Source: Chionoecetes opilio (Eukaryota; Arthropoda; Malacostraca; Decapoda; Majidae). Taken from it: DNA of 64,000 nt. Under the pieces are notes generated by a model. The model saw only the letters and a list, made by a program, of their open reading frames with translations, ran no database searches and was not told where the DNA came from. This document shows, piece by piece, positions 12,808 through 25,331 of this stretch (its first letter is position 1; the number at the start of each line of letters is the position of its first letter). Where the stretch lies: contig JACEEZ010016301.1 in the NCBI GenBank assembly GCA_016584305.1, positions 17,501 through 81,500 on the forward strand. The letters are read 5' to 3'. A program made the translations under genes and the position numbers.

Positions 12808-13917
12808 AATGGACCCATTTACTCTACTTGAGGTAAGGATTGATTTGACATCTTCAAGCCTCATATAGTTGGGCAGTGATGTTGATTTTTCTATGTGAAC
12901 AGTATTTTTGATGATACAGCCAATTTAAGTACAGGAAAATGTATACGCTCTAAAACGACTGGCGCCATGTTGTGACGTCACTAGCTTAGACAACAGAGCA
13001 AAACAGCTGTCAAGCGGCCGCTACTATTATGTACTACCTACTAATACACCAACTTGCATTACCCCTACTACCGCAAGATGACCAGTAATCCTCCTTCAAG
13101 TGATGTAGTAGGTATTCACTGTGTTTGTGAATATGTAAGTTGTAGTTTATAAGGAAAAAGTGGATAGACAGAGATAAGTGGCCCGTGACACCTGACAAGT
13201 GATGACTTCTGGGATCGGCATTCCTTATAGGGAGCTTAAATGAACCTGCAATGACATGTAAAGCTAGACAGATAGACGAACTCATAGAGGAACAGGTAGA
13301 AATGTATGGTTAGTAAAGGTTGTAGTGGTGAGTAGAGTGACGAAGGGTGTGTTTTGCTTATGTGGGGAAAGAAAGCCATACATTTCTACCTGTTCCTCTA
13401 TGAGTTCGTCTATCTGTCTAGCTGTACATGTCATTGCAGGTTCATTTAAGCACCCTATAAGGAATGCCGATCCCAGAAGTCATCACTTGTCTGGTGTCAC
13501 GGGCCACTTTGCTCTGTCTATCCACTTTTTCCTTATAAACTACAACTTACATATTCACAAACACAGTGAATACCTACTACATCACTTGAAGGAGGATTAC
13601 TGGTCATCTTGCGGTAGTAGGGGTAATGCAAGTTAGTAAGGTTAGTTAGGTTAGTAAAATAAAACTATAATTTGCGGTTTGCTGAGCCAAAACAAGCCGA
13701 TCAGCTGATCAGGCGAGATCTGAGTCTGCAGTTACTACGTCACAACCAATCACAGCGCGTTCCGCCGTGTTGTGATATTTTGGCCCCAAAAAGGCCATAT
13801 ATTTCATTTATGGTGCATTTCTCAGCAAAAAGAATATGAGTACAGTGATATGTAGCCTATATTGCACCCAAAGCTTTATAATACTCCGTGTTTTAGGTGT
13901 GAGTAAACGGGTCCATT
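12808..13917. mobile_element. Fold-back element with 17-bp terminal inverted repeats
   Basis: Ends are AATGGACCCATTTACTC (12,808-12,824) and its inverse with one mismatch (13,901-13,917). The core is a near-perfect palindrome: arms 13,051-13,309 and 13,376-13,634, each 259 bp, about 98% identical by eye, with a 66-bp spacer. I see no clear target duplication. No transposase is encoded; the two similar open frames of about 80-100 codons are the two arms read in opposite directions. Confidence 0.75.
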
Positions 13918-14149
13918 CTCTCCAAGGAAACAATCATTATATGATACTTATTGCTTAATTGATTTAATTCCAGTATAATAAATGTAATACAATGAAATGG
14001 TAAGCATTTGTTGATCGTTTTCATTCAGAAATATAAAATAGTTGTAAAACTCGCTGCCGGCTGCTGTACGAGTTTTCATGAACGTTTTGATCTTCTCAAC
14101 AGTAGACTAAACCCAGGGACTTTCTCAACCCTAGGCCAACATCAAGACC

Positions 14150-15210
14150 ATGGGTGTATACTGTGTACCCATTCAGATTTAATGGTTCTAAATCTGAATG
14201 GGGACTGGTGACAAGTGGGGTTCCACAAGGGTCTGTTTTGGGTCCATTACTATTTTTGATTTACATCAACGATTTGGATAGTGGGATTAGTAGTGATATC
14301 AGCAAGTTTGCGAATGATGCTAAGGTAGGTAGGATTATTAGATCACAGTCTGATGTAAATATTTTGCAAGGAGACTTAGATAAATTAAATGAGTGGGCAG
14401 ATAGATGGCAGATGGAATTTAATATTGATAAGTGCAGCGTTATGAATGTTGGTAGAAAAAATCCTGGTAATAGGTACACCATACGCAATGTATCGCTGAA
14501 AAGATCAGAGGGTGAGAAAGATCTGGGAGTGAGGGTGAGCCCAGACCTCGACCTAGGAATCAATGTATTGAGGCTAGAAATCGAGCCAACAGGGTGTTAG
14601 GATTTATTACCAGGAGTGTTAAAAGTAGAAGTGCTGAAGTTATTCTAAAGCTTTATTTGGCTCTAGTCAGACCTCACCTAGACTATGCGGTTCAGTTTTG
14701 GTCTCCGTATTACAGGATGGATATTGCCTTGTTAGAATCAGTGCAGAGAAGGATGACCAAAATGATTCATGGAATGCGTAACTTTGGTTATGAGAAGAGA
14801 TTGAAACTATTAAAGTTACACTCACTCGAGAGGCGTAGAGTAAGGGGCGATCTGATAGAAGTTTTTAAGTGGATAAAGGGATACAATATAGGCGATGTAG
14901 GAAAAGTTCTTAAGGGTAAAGGTTATTAGTAAGCAGGGTAGAACGAGAAGTAACGGATTCAAGCTGGAAAAGCGTAGATTTAAAAAAGAAATTGGGAGAA
15001 ACTGGTTCACAAATAGGGTGGTGAATGATTGGAATGGACTAAGTCGTCAGGTGGTCAATGCGGAGTCTATTGGGGTCTTTAAAAGGAGTCTGGATAAATT
15101 CATGGAGGGGGAAGAGAGGTGGATATAGGTAGAGTTAGGTAACAGGAACTACCTCGTGTAGGTCTCACGGCCTCTTGTAGCTTCCTTATTTTCTTATGTT
15201 TTTATGTATA
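14150..15210 (+). pseudogene. 5'-truncated CR1/jockey-type LINE: reverse transcriptase C-terminal part and 3' end
   Basis: From about 14,205 the frame encodes TSGVPQGSVLGPLLFLIYIN, the standard RT block with GVPQGS, then FANDAKV where the catalytic F/Y-A-D-D should be. The first Asp is Asn, so the enzyme would be dead. A frame change near 14,575-14,600 moves into VLGFITRSV...LVRPHLDYAVQFWSP, the usual C-terminal thumb region. The last codons (RQVVNAESIGVFKRSLDKFM) and a short 3' UTR ending in a CTTATGTTTTTATG tail follow. The endonuclease and ORF1 are missing. Confidence 0.88.
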
Positions 15211-15317
15211 GGTTATTATAAAACATTTACATGTAATTTTATCAGTTAATTACCACTCAATTTAATTTTACCATAGCTCAAATGAAAGGCCTAGACCTAG
15301 TCTATGTTTATTAATTT

Positions 15318-16838
15318 CGACATGTATTACGTAACTATCATAGTTTTTGAGTTATTCAAGAAAAACGTGATTTTTCAAAAATAATGCTTAATTCCCTATT
15401 TAATCACCCTACCAGTAAGTAGGCGTTCACACCTAGGTGTGAAACGTGTTCGAGTTCGTATTCCGTTCAGTTCTAGAGTAAAATTATTATCAAATAGCTA
15501 AACAAACAAGACAATTTTTCGTCATGGTCAGGCAATTGTAGGGTATAGGGTAACAATAGTTTAGAAAAGTCTGTTTAAAAGTGTAGGTAACAATATATTT
15601 TTGCAAATTTCTTCAATTTTATCTTTTAAAAGTCTACTAACATCTAACTTGGTCAATTTTTGAGCTACAGAAGACTGTCTTACACTTTTGAAAATGGAAG
15701 GGGAAATCCGATTTACTCATAAAGAGAGTTGCCCGGATTTCGAAGGGTTTAAGAAGACGACCGCTCTGGATTTTTAAAGAAGCCAAACCTCCCCTAACAA
15801 AAAAGTATTTTTCTTACCTGAGAGCCTTGAAGAAGGCTGGCTGGTCGAAATGTTCGCCATGTTGTCGTGACCTCTTCCTCCTTAGTAACAACTTGGGGAT
15901 CGCTTCTCTCCAAATTCTTGATATTATGTTTGAGAATTACCTCCTTGAGAAATACAAAAGAAAATACGTTGCCTTTTTGCTTTTCTTTCCTCTCAGAAAA
16001 AAATCCAAAACTAAACAGTAAACAAGTGTGTTGTTTGTTGTCGTTGTCAGAGCGCTATACGGAGCCAGCGCTGTTATCAGAGCGCTGAAACTACTAATAT
16101 TAATTTTTTAATACCTTTCCAACAGTATGCGTTGATTACCTGTAGCTTTAATAACGACCGAGATAGGTCCTTTATTTTGCTCAAATTTGCAGTTTTTGGC
16201 GTTTTGTGAAAAAGTGGGGGCGAATTTTGAAGAAAAAAAGCATTCCTAATGGTTACTTTAATTTTTGAATAGCTTTCCAACGGTATGCATTGATTTTCTG
16301 TAGCACGAATAGAAACCGAGATGCGCAGCTTTTTCCGGAAAAAATTTCGCCCCCTAACCCTCAGTGAATTGATCTGTCTGTAGTAAAATGTTCTCGTTCG
16401 GCTCTTCGCGCCTCACTCGAACAATTAAGATTATATATATAAATAGGGATATATATAATATACCCCTAATAAGGTATATATAATATACCACTAATAATCT
16501 CCTAAGAGACACTTTAATAAATTATGTGAAAATACCTGGGTCTCTCATGCATTGAAAAAAAATGAAACCCTTTGCACTCGCCCAGAGCGTAGCGCAGGGA
16601 AACCACCGGTGGAACCTTTAAATGCCTTATGGTAGCAAACGGGGAATATATTTGGGGTATATATATATAAAATAAGGGTATATTATCTATACCTCTATTA
16701 GGTGTATATCATATATACCCCTATTATTATATATGTTCTTAAATAGGAATGATTAAATAGGGTATTAATTATTTTTTGGGGGAAAAATCACGTTTTTCTT
16801 GGATAACTATGATAGGTACGTAATACGTCGGAACGTGG
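15318..16838. mobile_element. TIR element with inverted ends of about 95 bp
   Basis: Left end 15,318-15,412 (CGACATGTATTACGTAACTA...) matches the reverse complement of 16,742-16,838 (CGACGTATTACGTACCTATC...); both contain CAAGAAAAACGTGATTTTT. Internal direct repeats around CTTTCCAACRGTATGC lie near 16,110 and 16,270. No transposase is seen. A hAT-like element starts 13 bp beyond its right end. Confidence 0.65.
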
Positions 16839-17746
16839 TCTACCCCGAGGCCAGGGTTGCCAGATTGGCGTTTATTTATGCCAAATTCTTCATATTTGAC
16901 ATTTTCTTACAGTGTTTGGCATGCAAATTTTATGGTTGGCATTTTTTAAGAAATTGGCATCTTTTGTTGGCATTTTTGGGGAAAATAATACAGTATTGCT
17001 TGGACTAACTAATTGCAATAGGATGTAATAAGAAATGGTAATTCAAGTAGCATTCGTTACTTCCAACAGCTCAAATTTCAGTGAAAGCTAAGTTATTCAC
17101 CCATAAAGAGGATTGAAGAAAACATCAGTCCATTTTGTTCTCTTGTTGGCGCGTACACATTACAACACAACTCGAATCAGCTGCCAGACAACGCTTGGCA
17201 GTGGTAAGGTTTACCCCAGGTAGGCTACAGTTCGATTCTAATTTTTTTTCTACTTTACGTATATATTAACTTTGAAGGAGTGTTAATTGGAAGTTGCCTG
17301 AACGTAACGAAATAGCCTAACCTATAGCAGCGGTGTTAATATCAATTTCCGGTAGATTTTCATGGGGTATGAAGACGTGAAATACTATTATCCATTGTTT
17401 TCACAGAAAAGGATGTTTTTTGTGGGAAAAACTGGCGCTAACATGACTGATTCTAAATGGTCAAGGATGTAACCTACCAAAATCAATATTGATATATTCA
17501 TTTATTTTTAGGAAGAATACAAAAATAAAAGAATGTGCATAGCTGTTGTAATATTCCTTTATACCTGTAGGCTACATAGAATAAAATATATTCCTTTTGA
17601 TACTGAAAACTTTGGTAAAATACTTTCGCCGTCTTTGTGAAAGGTTACTAAAAAAAAATAAACCAAAGTGTGTAGTATAGAAGGTGCGGGATAGTTAGTA
17701 TACCAAATATAGCACGACGTATAACAATCTTGATAAATGCTGGTGT

Positions 17747-17985
17747 ATAATGGACGAGCACTGCGCGGTCGCTACCGCCGTTACCCCTTATGTTTTCTAT
17801 ATTTTTTGCTCAGTATACTGTACAGTATTAATCCACTTCCACGTAACCTTCAAAACTTATATACATATTGTGGAAATGATATAGTTGTCTAATAGCGCAT
17901 ACAGAAACACCCTCCCCTTCCAGAAGCCCCCCAACACTTTAGGAGGTTAGGTTCATAATCTCGCGGGGGGGTCGCCCCCCCCGTC
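17747..17985 (+). repeat. Dispersed repeat (inverted partner at 54,642-54,937)
   Basis: TATAATGGACGAG, CTGCGCGGTCGCTA, CAGTATACTG and CTTTAGGAGGTTAGG blocks occur in the same order on the minus strand at 54,642-54,937. Noncoding. Confidence 0.75.
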
Positions 17986-18216
17986 TAAGCGGTTACACGA
18001 CCTTTCGAGCGAATGACTTTTCGAGCGAAAGACGATTCGAGCGAATGACTTTTCGAGCGGAGGACCATTCGAGTGAATGGCTATTCGAGCGTAGGATAGA
18101 TATGCTACTATACACGCATGGTATTAAACAATAAGGACTAAGAAATTCCTTGTTATTGTATTTTAAGAGATTTTTTGTCAGATGTCTGGTTTAGAAATTG
18201 ATTTTTAGTTGAAATC

Positions 18217-18279
18217 CGATCCCACCACAACACCGCCGACTGCCGCGCCACGGCAGTCGGCGGTGTTGTGGTGGGATCG
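18217..18279. repeat. Perfect 29-bp hairpin with 5-base loop
   Basis: Arms 18,217-18,245 and 18,251-18,279 are exact inverse copies (start CGATCCCACCACAACACC), with loop CGCCA. The stem is GC-rich. Function unknown; it could be a terminus or a structured RNA. Confidence 0.95.
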
Positions 18280-18296
18280 CCACTACAGGAAAGTTT

Positions 18297-18397
18297 TGTT
18301 TTATCGCTTCTGCTTTATCTCGATTACTACCATATGGACTAAACTTTTGTCATATGCGTCTTCTACTAACTTTCAAACCTCTTGGCAAGCTGTTACA
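18297..18397 (+). repeat. Dispersed repeat (inverted partner at 54,290-54,404)
   Basis: TTTTATCGC, ATCTCG-TTACTACC, CTTTTGTC and TTCTACTAAC-TTCAAAC blocks match the minus strand of 54,290-54,404 in order. A long CT tract follows here but not at the partner. Confidence 0.75.
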
Positions 18398-18404
18398 ATT
18401 ATTT

Positions 18405-18518
<114 letters not shown>

Positions 18519-19150
18519 AGCCTACATTTAATGAGTAACAAGGGAAATAATATGTGTACTTCTTTCAACAAGTCATCAAAACATTCACGGTCCCGTTATA
18601 AGCAATATATTAATATTTCAATTCAATTTTTGTGTTGGGGGAAGAGACAAAAAAATTAGTCAGGTCACAGGTGTGACTCCTCCGACACCTTATTAATCCC
18701 TTGGGCACACCTTCACCACGATAGACACGTCCTCACTTCCTCCAGACTCCTCGCCTATAGTCTATAGTCTATAGTTTAGTCTATAGTTTATAGTCTCCTC
18801 GCCTACGTAAATTTTACTTCTATTGTTTTCATTAGTGTAACAGTTTGGAAACAATGTTTCCAAACAAAGTTTCGTAGTGTGGACGGGACAGAGGAAGGTG
18901 GGTGCAACCGGTGGGGTTAGAGTACCTTTCTACAGAGATCCTAGGTGGGGACAGATTGCCAGGTCGCACACTACAGTTCCCACCCAATCTCATCCCAAAA
19001 CGAGACCAAAACGGCGACCTCGGTCTCAAAAAGCCGCGACAAAATCACCCAAAATATTAAAATCAGTTGTGTATGTATGAGGCTCAAGACGACTGAAAGA
19101 TATAACAAAAAAGGGAAAAAGTATTTGACAAGTAATGTACACCTATAAAA

Positions 19151-19154
<4 letters not shown>

Positions 19155-19201
<47 letters not shown>
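19155..19201. repeat. (TA)n microsatellite
   Basis: About 47 bp of pure TA. Confidence 0.95.
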
Positions 19202-19205
<4 letters not shown>

Positions 19206-19809
19206 GATACATACCCATTCATGCTATAGGCCAACAATGTGTTTTTTTCTGAACATTTATATATCAGGTGTATCAACATACTCCTTCCTGATCGTCAGCA
19301 TTGGAATAAATGTCCTTTGTAAAGTGACAGCATTTCCTCTGTGGGTTAAACTCATTGCAACAGTACGTGTTATTTCTATGCATGAATGCACGGACATGTC
19401 ATGTATTTTCTAAACCTTTGTATTGCAACTTGCAAGTCACTCACGCAAGCTATTTTATATCCTCATCTGATCACGGCAGCTGTAGTAGAGAGTAACTGTG
19501 TCTGACAGTCTCTCTGAGTCTCTCTCCTTATATAGTATATTAGAAGTTTGATATTAGATATTAGAAGTTAGAGAGAGGCTGAATGGGGTTGGGCCTTGGA
19601 GGTGTGAATGAAATTAAGGTGTGGCATGCCCCAGGTCAATATAATTACTCATCCCTAGGGATGTCAGTAGGATGTGGCCTCCGTGAGAGGTCACGGCTGA
19701 GGTCCTAATCAGGTCAAAGTCCGGTCGTGATAATCCTCCTTGACGATAATTGTTGTGATAATCCTCCTTGAGGATTTGCATTTGGAGCAAATTTTTGGTA
19801 GCGTTAATA

Positions 19810-19860
19810 TCTACATCCATGATTTCAGGAAAGTTAAAAGGGGCTATCTGGAGAGTCTGT
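19810..19860 (+). repeat. 50-bp block shared with the composite element
   Basis: CTACATCCATGATTTCAGG through GGCTATCTGGAGAGTC matches 4,458-4,508 with few differences; the flanking hairpins are absent here. Confidence 0.8.
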
Positions 19861-20399
19861 CATTTTGTGTCTTCATCTGTGTCATATTATGGCTGTAAAT
19901 TAACAAATTTCAAAAATATCACCAGAGGGGCGACCAACAATAAGGTCGCCAATTAGTGTTTATGTTCTGAGTGTCCTCCCGCCGTCGTCGTCGCGCGAAA
20001 AAAAAACGAGTTGGGATTTTTGAAACCGTATATACTTACTTGCAGCTACAAAGCATAAAACAACGCTGGAACACGGTAGATTATACAGTCATGATATAAA
20101 CTACTGTGTATCATCTTCAGTGGCACATACACATCAGTAGCGATGCTATAATTTGTAATATTTGGCGGCTGGCGACATTATTGCAGCTGGAGACTAAAGT
20201 GTTATATGCGGTAAAGGGTACCAGTGAGGTTACGTCAGCTAATGCACACACACACACACACAGGGTACCTGACCTGATCTCACTCCCCTCTGCCTGGATT
20301 GTACTGCCTATAGTATTTATAGAAACAGGACGTACGCCTATCTGTTACGCCTTTGTGTGTGTTTGTGTGAACTTTGATGAAAAGAAAAAGTGAGTGCAT

Positions 20400-20575
20400 T
20401 ATAACGCCTATTATAACGTATAAATCTACCGATATTTCAACCAGAAACGGTTAAGTTAGGTTAAATGAGACTAGGTTAGGTTAGGTTAGAGGTGGGGTTC
20501 GGTTTAGTAACAGATGATATAAAGAACAAAAAGAAAATTATCAATACTACGGTAGTGAGAAGTGGAGCAAGGTTT
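20400..20575 (-). repeat. Dispersed repeat family with TTAGG-like core, copy 1
   Basis: The minus strand reads ATCATCTGTTACTAAAC, CCCCACCTCTAACCTAACC, TTTAACCTAACTTAACCG, TTTCTGG-TGAAAT-ACGGTAGA. The same series is at 32,607-32,972 (+) and 51,290-51,662 (+). Confidence 0.75.
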
Positions 20576-20577
20576 GT

Positions 20578-20772
20578 GGGGCGCTCGTAAAAGTATTCGC
20601 TCGAATCGTCCAACGCTCGAAAAAGTATTCACTCGAATCGTCCAACGCTCGAAAAAGTATTCGCTCGAATCGTCCAACGCTCGAAAAAGTATTCGCTCGA
20701 ATCGTCCAACGCTCGAAAAAGTATTCGCTCGAATCGTCCAACGCTCGAAAAGGTATTCGCTCGAATCGTCCA
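20578..20772. repeat. 32-bp tandem repeat, about six copies
   Basis: The unit is AACGCTCGAAAAAGTATTCG followed by CTCGAATCGTCC, with near-identical copies. An inverted, more diverged version lies at 18,001-18,092 (TTCGAGCGAATGAC units). Confidence 0.92.
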
Positions 20773-21291
20773 GACACCGTCTAAGCTAAGCATTTAGAAT
20801 CAGTCATGTTAGCTGTTTGTTTGTGTCTATCGGGCCTCCAGCAGGGGAGGACCACGGGCTAGCTTGAGCCCGTCAGAGAGATGCTTTGATGTCGCAGAGG
20901 TGGAGTGCGTTGATCGGTGGCAGCCTAGTGCGGCAGCGCGGCGGCGCTAGGCTGCGTGCAAAAAGACGGGAGGCGAGGGGCATGGCTACACTCGCGCCAG
21001 TTTTTCCAACAAAAAATATCCTTTTCTGTGAAAATAATGTATAAAAAAGTTGGCATTTTTTATGGCATATTTAAGAAACTAGTTGGCATTTTTTGCGGCA
21101 TTTTGGCAAAAGTTGGCATTTATCTTCATACAAAACCTGGCAACTCTGCCCGAGGCACTTTGACCAGTGACCAAAGACAGCAACAACACGATTGGAGTTT
21201 GCACTCACATTGTTGTCTAATATATACTACTACTACAAACATCAATACATGGGTCCGAAGGGCCTACAAGCACTTGTACCACTAGTATAAT

Positions 21292-21294
<3 letters not shown>

Positions 21295-21381
<87 letters not shown>

Positions 21382-21460
21382 ACTGACTGACTGACTGCTA
21401 GATAGATAGATATTTAGATAGATAGATAGACAGACAGACAGTCAGACAGATAAATAGACA
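21295..21460. repeat. (GA)n, (GACT)n, (GATA/GACA)n compound microsatellite
   Basis: GA to about 21,379, then four GACT units, then GATA and GACA units. Confidence 0.95.
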
Positions 21461-21579
21461 GACAAACACAGTATTTCTTAGTAACAATAAAAAAAAACCA
21501 CGTACTGACATGCTTGGTAAGGCTTTGGTCAGCTCGACGCAGTTTGACCAAGCATGATCAATTAATTCTTCCTGCCGTG

Positions 21580-21607
21580 AGCTACACACACACACACACA
21601 CACACAC
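21580..21607. repeat. (CA)n microsatellite
   Basis: A short run of 14 CA units. Confidence 0.93.
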
Positions 21608-21680
21608 CGTCCAGCAAAATTGTAACAAGCGGGCGCGGCAACCTAGGTAGTTAGACCTGTTCATGTGAGGACAAGTTATG

Positions 21681-21764
<84 letters not shown>
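21681..21764. repeat. (CT)n microsatellite
   Basis: About 84 bp of pure CT. Confidence 0.97.
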
Positions 21765-21767
<3 letters not shown>

Positions 21768-22169
21768 TTATTTATATTCCCCATCTAGTTTCCAATAACG
21801 TCCACTTCGTATCGTACTTTGAGGCAAAATTTACGGTTGACTTCTATATAGAGTGGAAATAGTTACTTTCCTTTCATAAGCTTGGTGTCAAATTTTTAAA
21901 AGCAGTGTGGCGGTAATTCGCGTTTGTTTTATTCTCTTCCTATCCATATTCCATACATCTCTTCCTCTCCTCTCTATCCCTTCCCCCACCCTTCAATCCC
22001 TTCCCTATCCCTCCATCTTTACCTCTCTCTCCCTGTCATGCCTTTCAATCCTTGCTCAGTCCCTCTTTATGTGCCCAAACTTCTATCCCTTCCCCATATC
22101 TCTATATCTTTAACCCTTCATCTGTGTCGCGCCCCTGTATTCCTGGCATTTTTTCCTGCCCCATCGCTG
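21765..22169. other. Unannotated pyrimidine-rich DNA
   Basis: CCCT/CTAT-rich on the + strand and gradually organised into the minisatellite that follows. No gene is seen. Confidence 0.4.
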
Positions 22170-22335
22170 CATCCCCCTCTCTATCCTTGACCCATGCCTC
22201 TATCCCTGCCCCACCACCCTCTATCCTTGACCCATGCCTCTATCCTTGACCCATGCCTCTATCCCTGCCCCACCACCCTCTATCCTTGACCCATGCCTCT
22301 ATCCCTGTCCCACCACCCTACTATCCCTGTTTCGT
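22170..22335. repeat. Minisatellite of CTCTATCC(C/T)TG(A/C)CCC units
   Basis: Two alternating modules, CTCTATCCTTGACCCATGC and CTCTATCCCTGCCCCACCAC, repeated about eight times in total. Confidence 0.88.
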
Positions 22336-22445
22336 CTTCCCGTCTCCGCTCCGCCCCGCCTTCCCACCCTTCCTCCTTCCCTGTATCACATTTCAAGAAC
22401 GTAATAGACCGCTTTAGAGTTGTCCTGCAGAGCTACATTTCGACA

Positions 22446-22512
22446 AAAACATAAACATAAGAAAATAAGGAAGCTACAAGAGGCCGCGAGACCTACACGA
22501 GGTAGTTCCTGT
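22446..22512 (-). mobile_element. CR1/jockey-type LINE 3' end (fragment 3)
   Basis: AACATAAGAAAATAAGGAAG, CTACAAGAGGCCGCGAGACC and TACACGAGGTAGTTCCTG are the inverse of the LINE 3' UTR and tail at 15,140-15,205. Only about 67 bp remain. Confidence 0.8.
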
Positions 22513-22519
22513 GTAAGAT

Positions 22520-23169
22520 TGTACGTGTAAGACCGAAACAATAACAATAATAATAAGATAATACGGGAAAGAAGAACACTAGGAGGGAAAAAAAACCAGT
22601 TTATGGAATGGGAGAACAATTGATTAAGAGGAGAACAGGCAGTGGGGGATGAAGAACAGGTTAATGGGAAGGATGAACAGTTTGAGGGTAATGATAACAA
22701 CAGCACTACCGTATGATAGATAACTGTCGTAAAGTAATATTGATGCAACGTTCAGTATGCGGTAGTTCGAGGGGATTAATGATGGTGGTATTGCAAATGA
22801 CATAATTTTTCACGTATAGACACAGGTAGGTACACATATAACGTTGAATAATAAATAATAAAACGTTAATCACATCACTAATTTCTCCCTATATCACCTT
22901 TAAGTAACAACAATTATCATAGTTGCCTGTATCCACCTACTGCCAGTTGAACTCTCTCTCTCTATATAAGGATTGGCAGACCGCAAATTGAAATAAGTAA
23001 ATTTCTATGAACAAAGATAATTTAAGTTTCATATAACGAAGAACTATCGGTGTCAGAATAATAGTTATCTAGCCTGTACGGAGTACGGAAAGCTTTTTCG
23101 TCAATATGTTTATCAATTATCTCTCGTTCCATTTTTTCATCTCTGTATCTCATTTATTTATCTATCTGT

Positions 23170-23172
<3 letters not shown>
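22520..23172. other. Unannotated AT-rich DNA
   Basis: No domain-bearing frame, no TIR pair and no tandem array were recognised. Confidence 0.4.
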
Positions 23173-23332
<160 letters not shown>

Positions 23333-23416
23333 GTTAAGTTCATCTGATTATTTATTCCATCACTCGATCTATCCTTTTAATCTTGTATCTTCTCATTTAT
23401 TTATTTATCTGTTACG

Positions 23417-24454
<1,038 letters not shown>

Positions 24455-25223
24455 TGAATAAAAAGTCAAGGGAATAAAAAGTCAAGGGAATAAAAAGTCA
24501 AGGGAATAAAAAGTCAAGGGGATAAAAAGTCAAGGGAATAAAAAGTCAAGGGAATAAAAAGTCAAGGGAATAAAAAGTCAAGGGAATAAAAAGTCAAGGG
24601 AATAAAAAGTCAAGGGAATAAAAAGTCAAGGGAATAAAAAGTCAAGGGAATAAAAAGTCAAGTGAATAAAAAGTCAAGGGGATAAAAAGTCAAGGGAATA
24701 AAAAGTCAAGTGAATAAAAAGTCAAGTGAATAAAAAGTCAAGGGAATAAAAAGTCAAGGGAATAAAAAGTCAAGTGAATAAAAAGTCAAGTGAATAAAAA
24801 GTCAAGGGAATAAAAAGTCAAGGGAATAAAAAGTCAAGTGAATAAAAAGTCAAGGGAATAAAAATTAGTCAAGGGAATAAAAAGTCAAGGGAATAAAAAG
24901 TCAAGGGAATAAAAAGTCAAGGGAATAAAAAGTCAAGGGAATAAAAAGTCAAGGGAATAAAAAGTCAAGGGAATAAAAAGTCAAGGGAATAAAAAGTCAA
25001 GTGAATAAAAAGTCAAGTGAATAAAAAGTCAAGTGAATAAAAAATCAAGTGAATAAAAAGTCAAGGGAATAAAAAGTCAAGGGAATAAAAAGTCAAGGGA
25101 ATAAAAAGTCAAGGGAATAAAAAGTCAAGGGAATAAAAAGTCAAGGGAATAAAAAGTCAAGGGAATAAAAAGTCAAGGGAATAAAAAGTCAAGGGAATAA
25201 AAAGTCAAGGGAATAAAAAGTCA
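24455..25223. repeat. 16-bp minisatellite array, about 48 copies
   Basis: The unit is AATAAAAAGTCAAGGG. Variants AAGTG and GGGG(ATAAAA) are clustered, not random, for example AAGTG units at 24,660-24,850 and 25,000-25,060. There is one indel unit near 24,863. Confidence 0.98.
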
Positions 25224-25331
25224 GATAATCATAAGGGACTGGCTAAGGAAGAAAAAAAAAGTAAGGCAAAAGCTAAGGTAAGGTAAGCTAAGGTTAAAAA
25301 AAAAAAAAAAAAAAAAGTTAGCAATTGCTTC

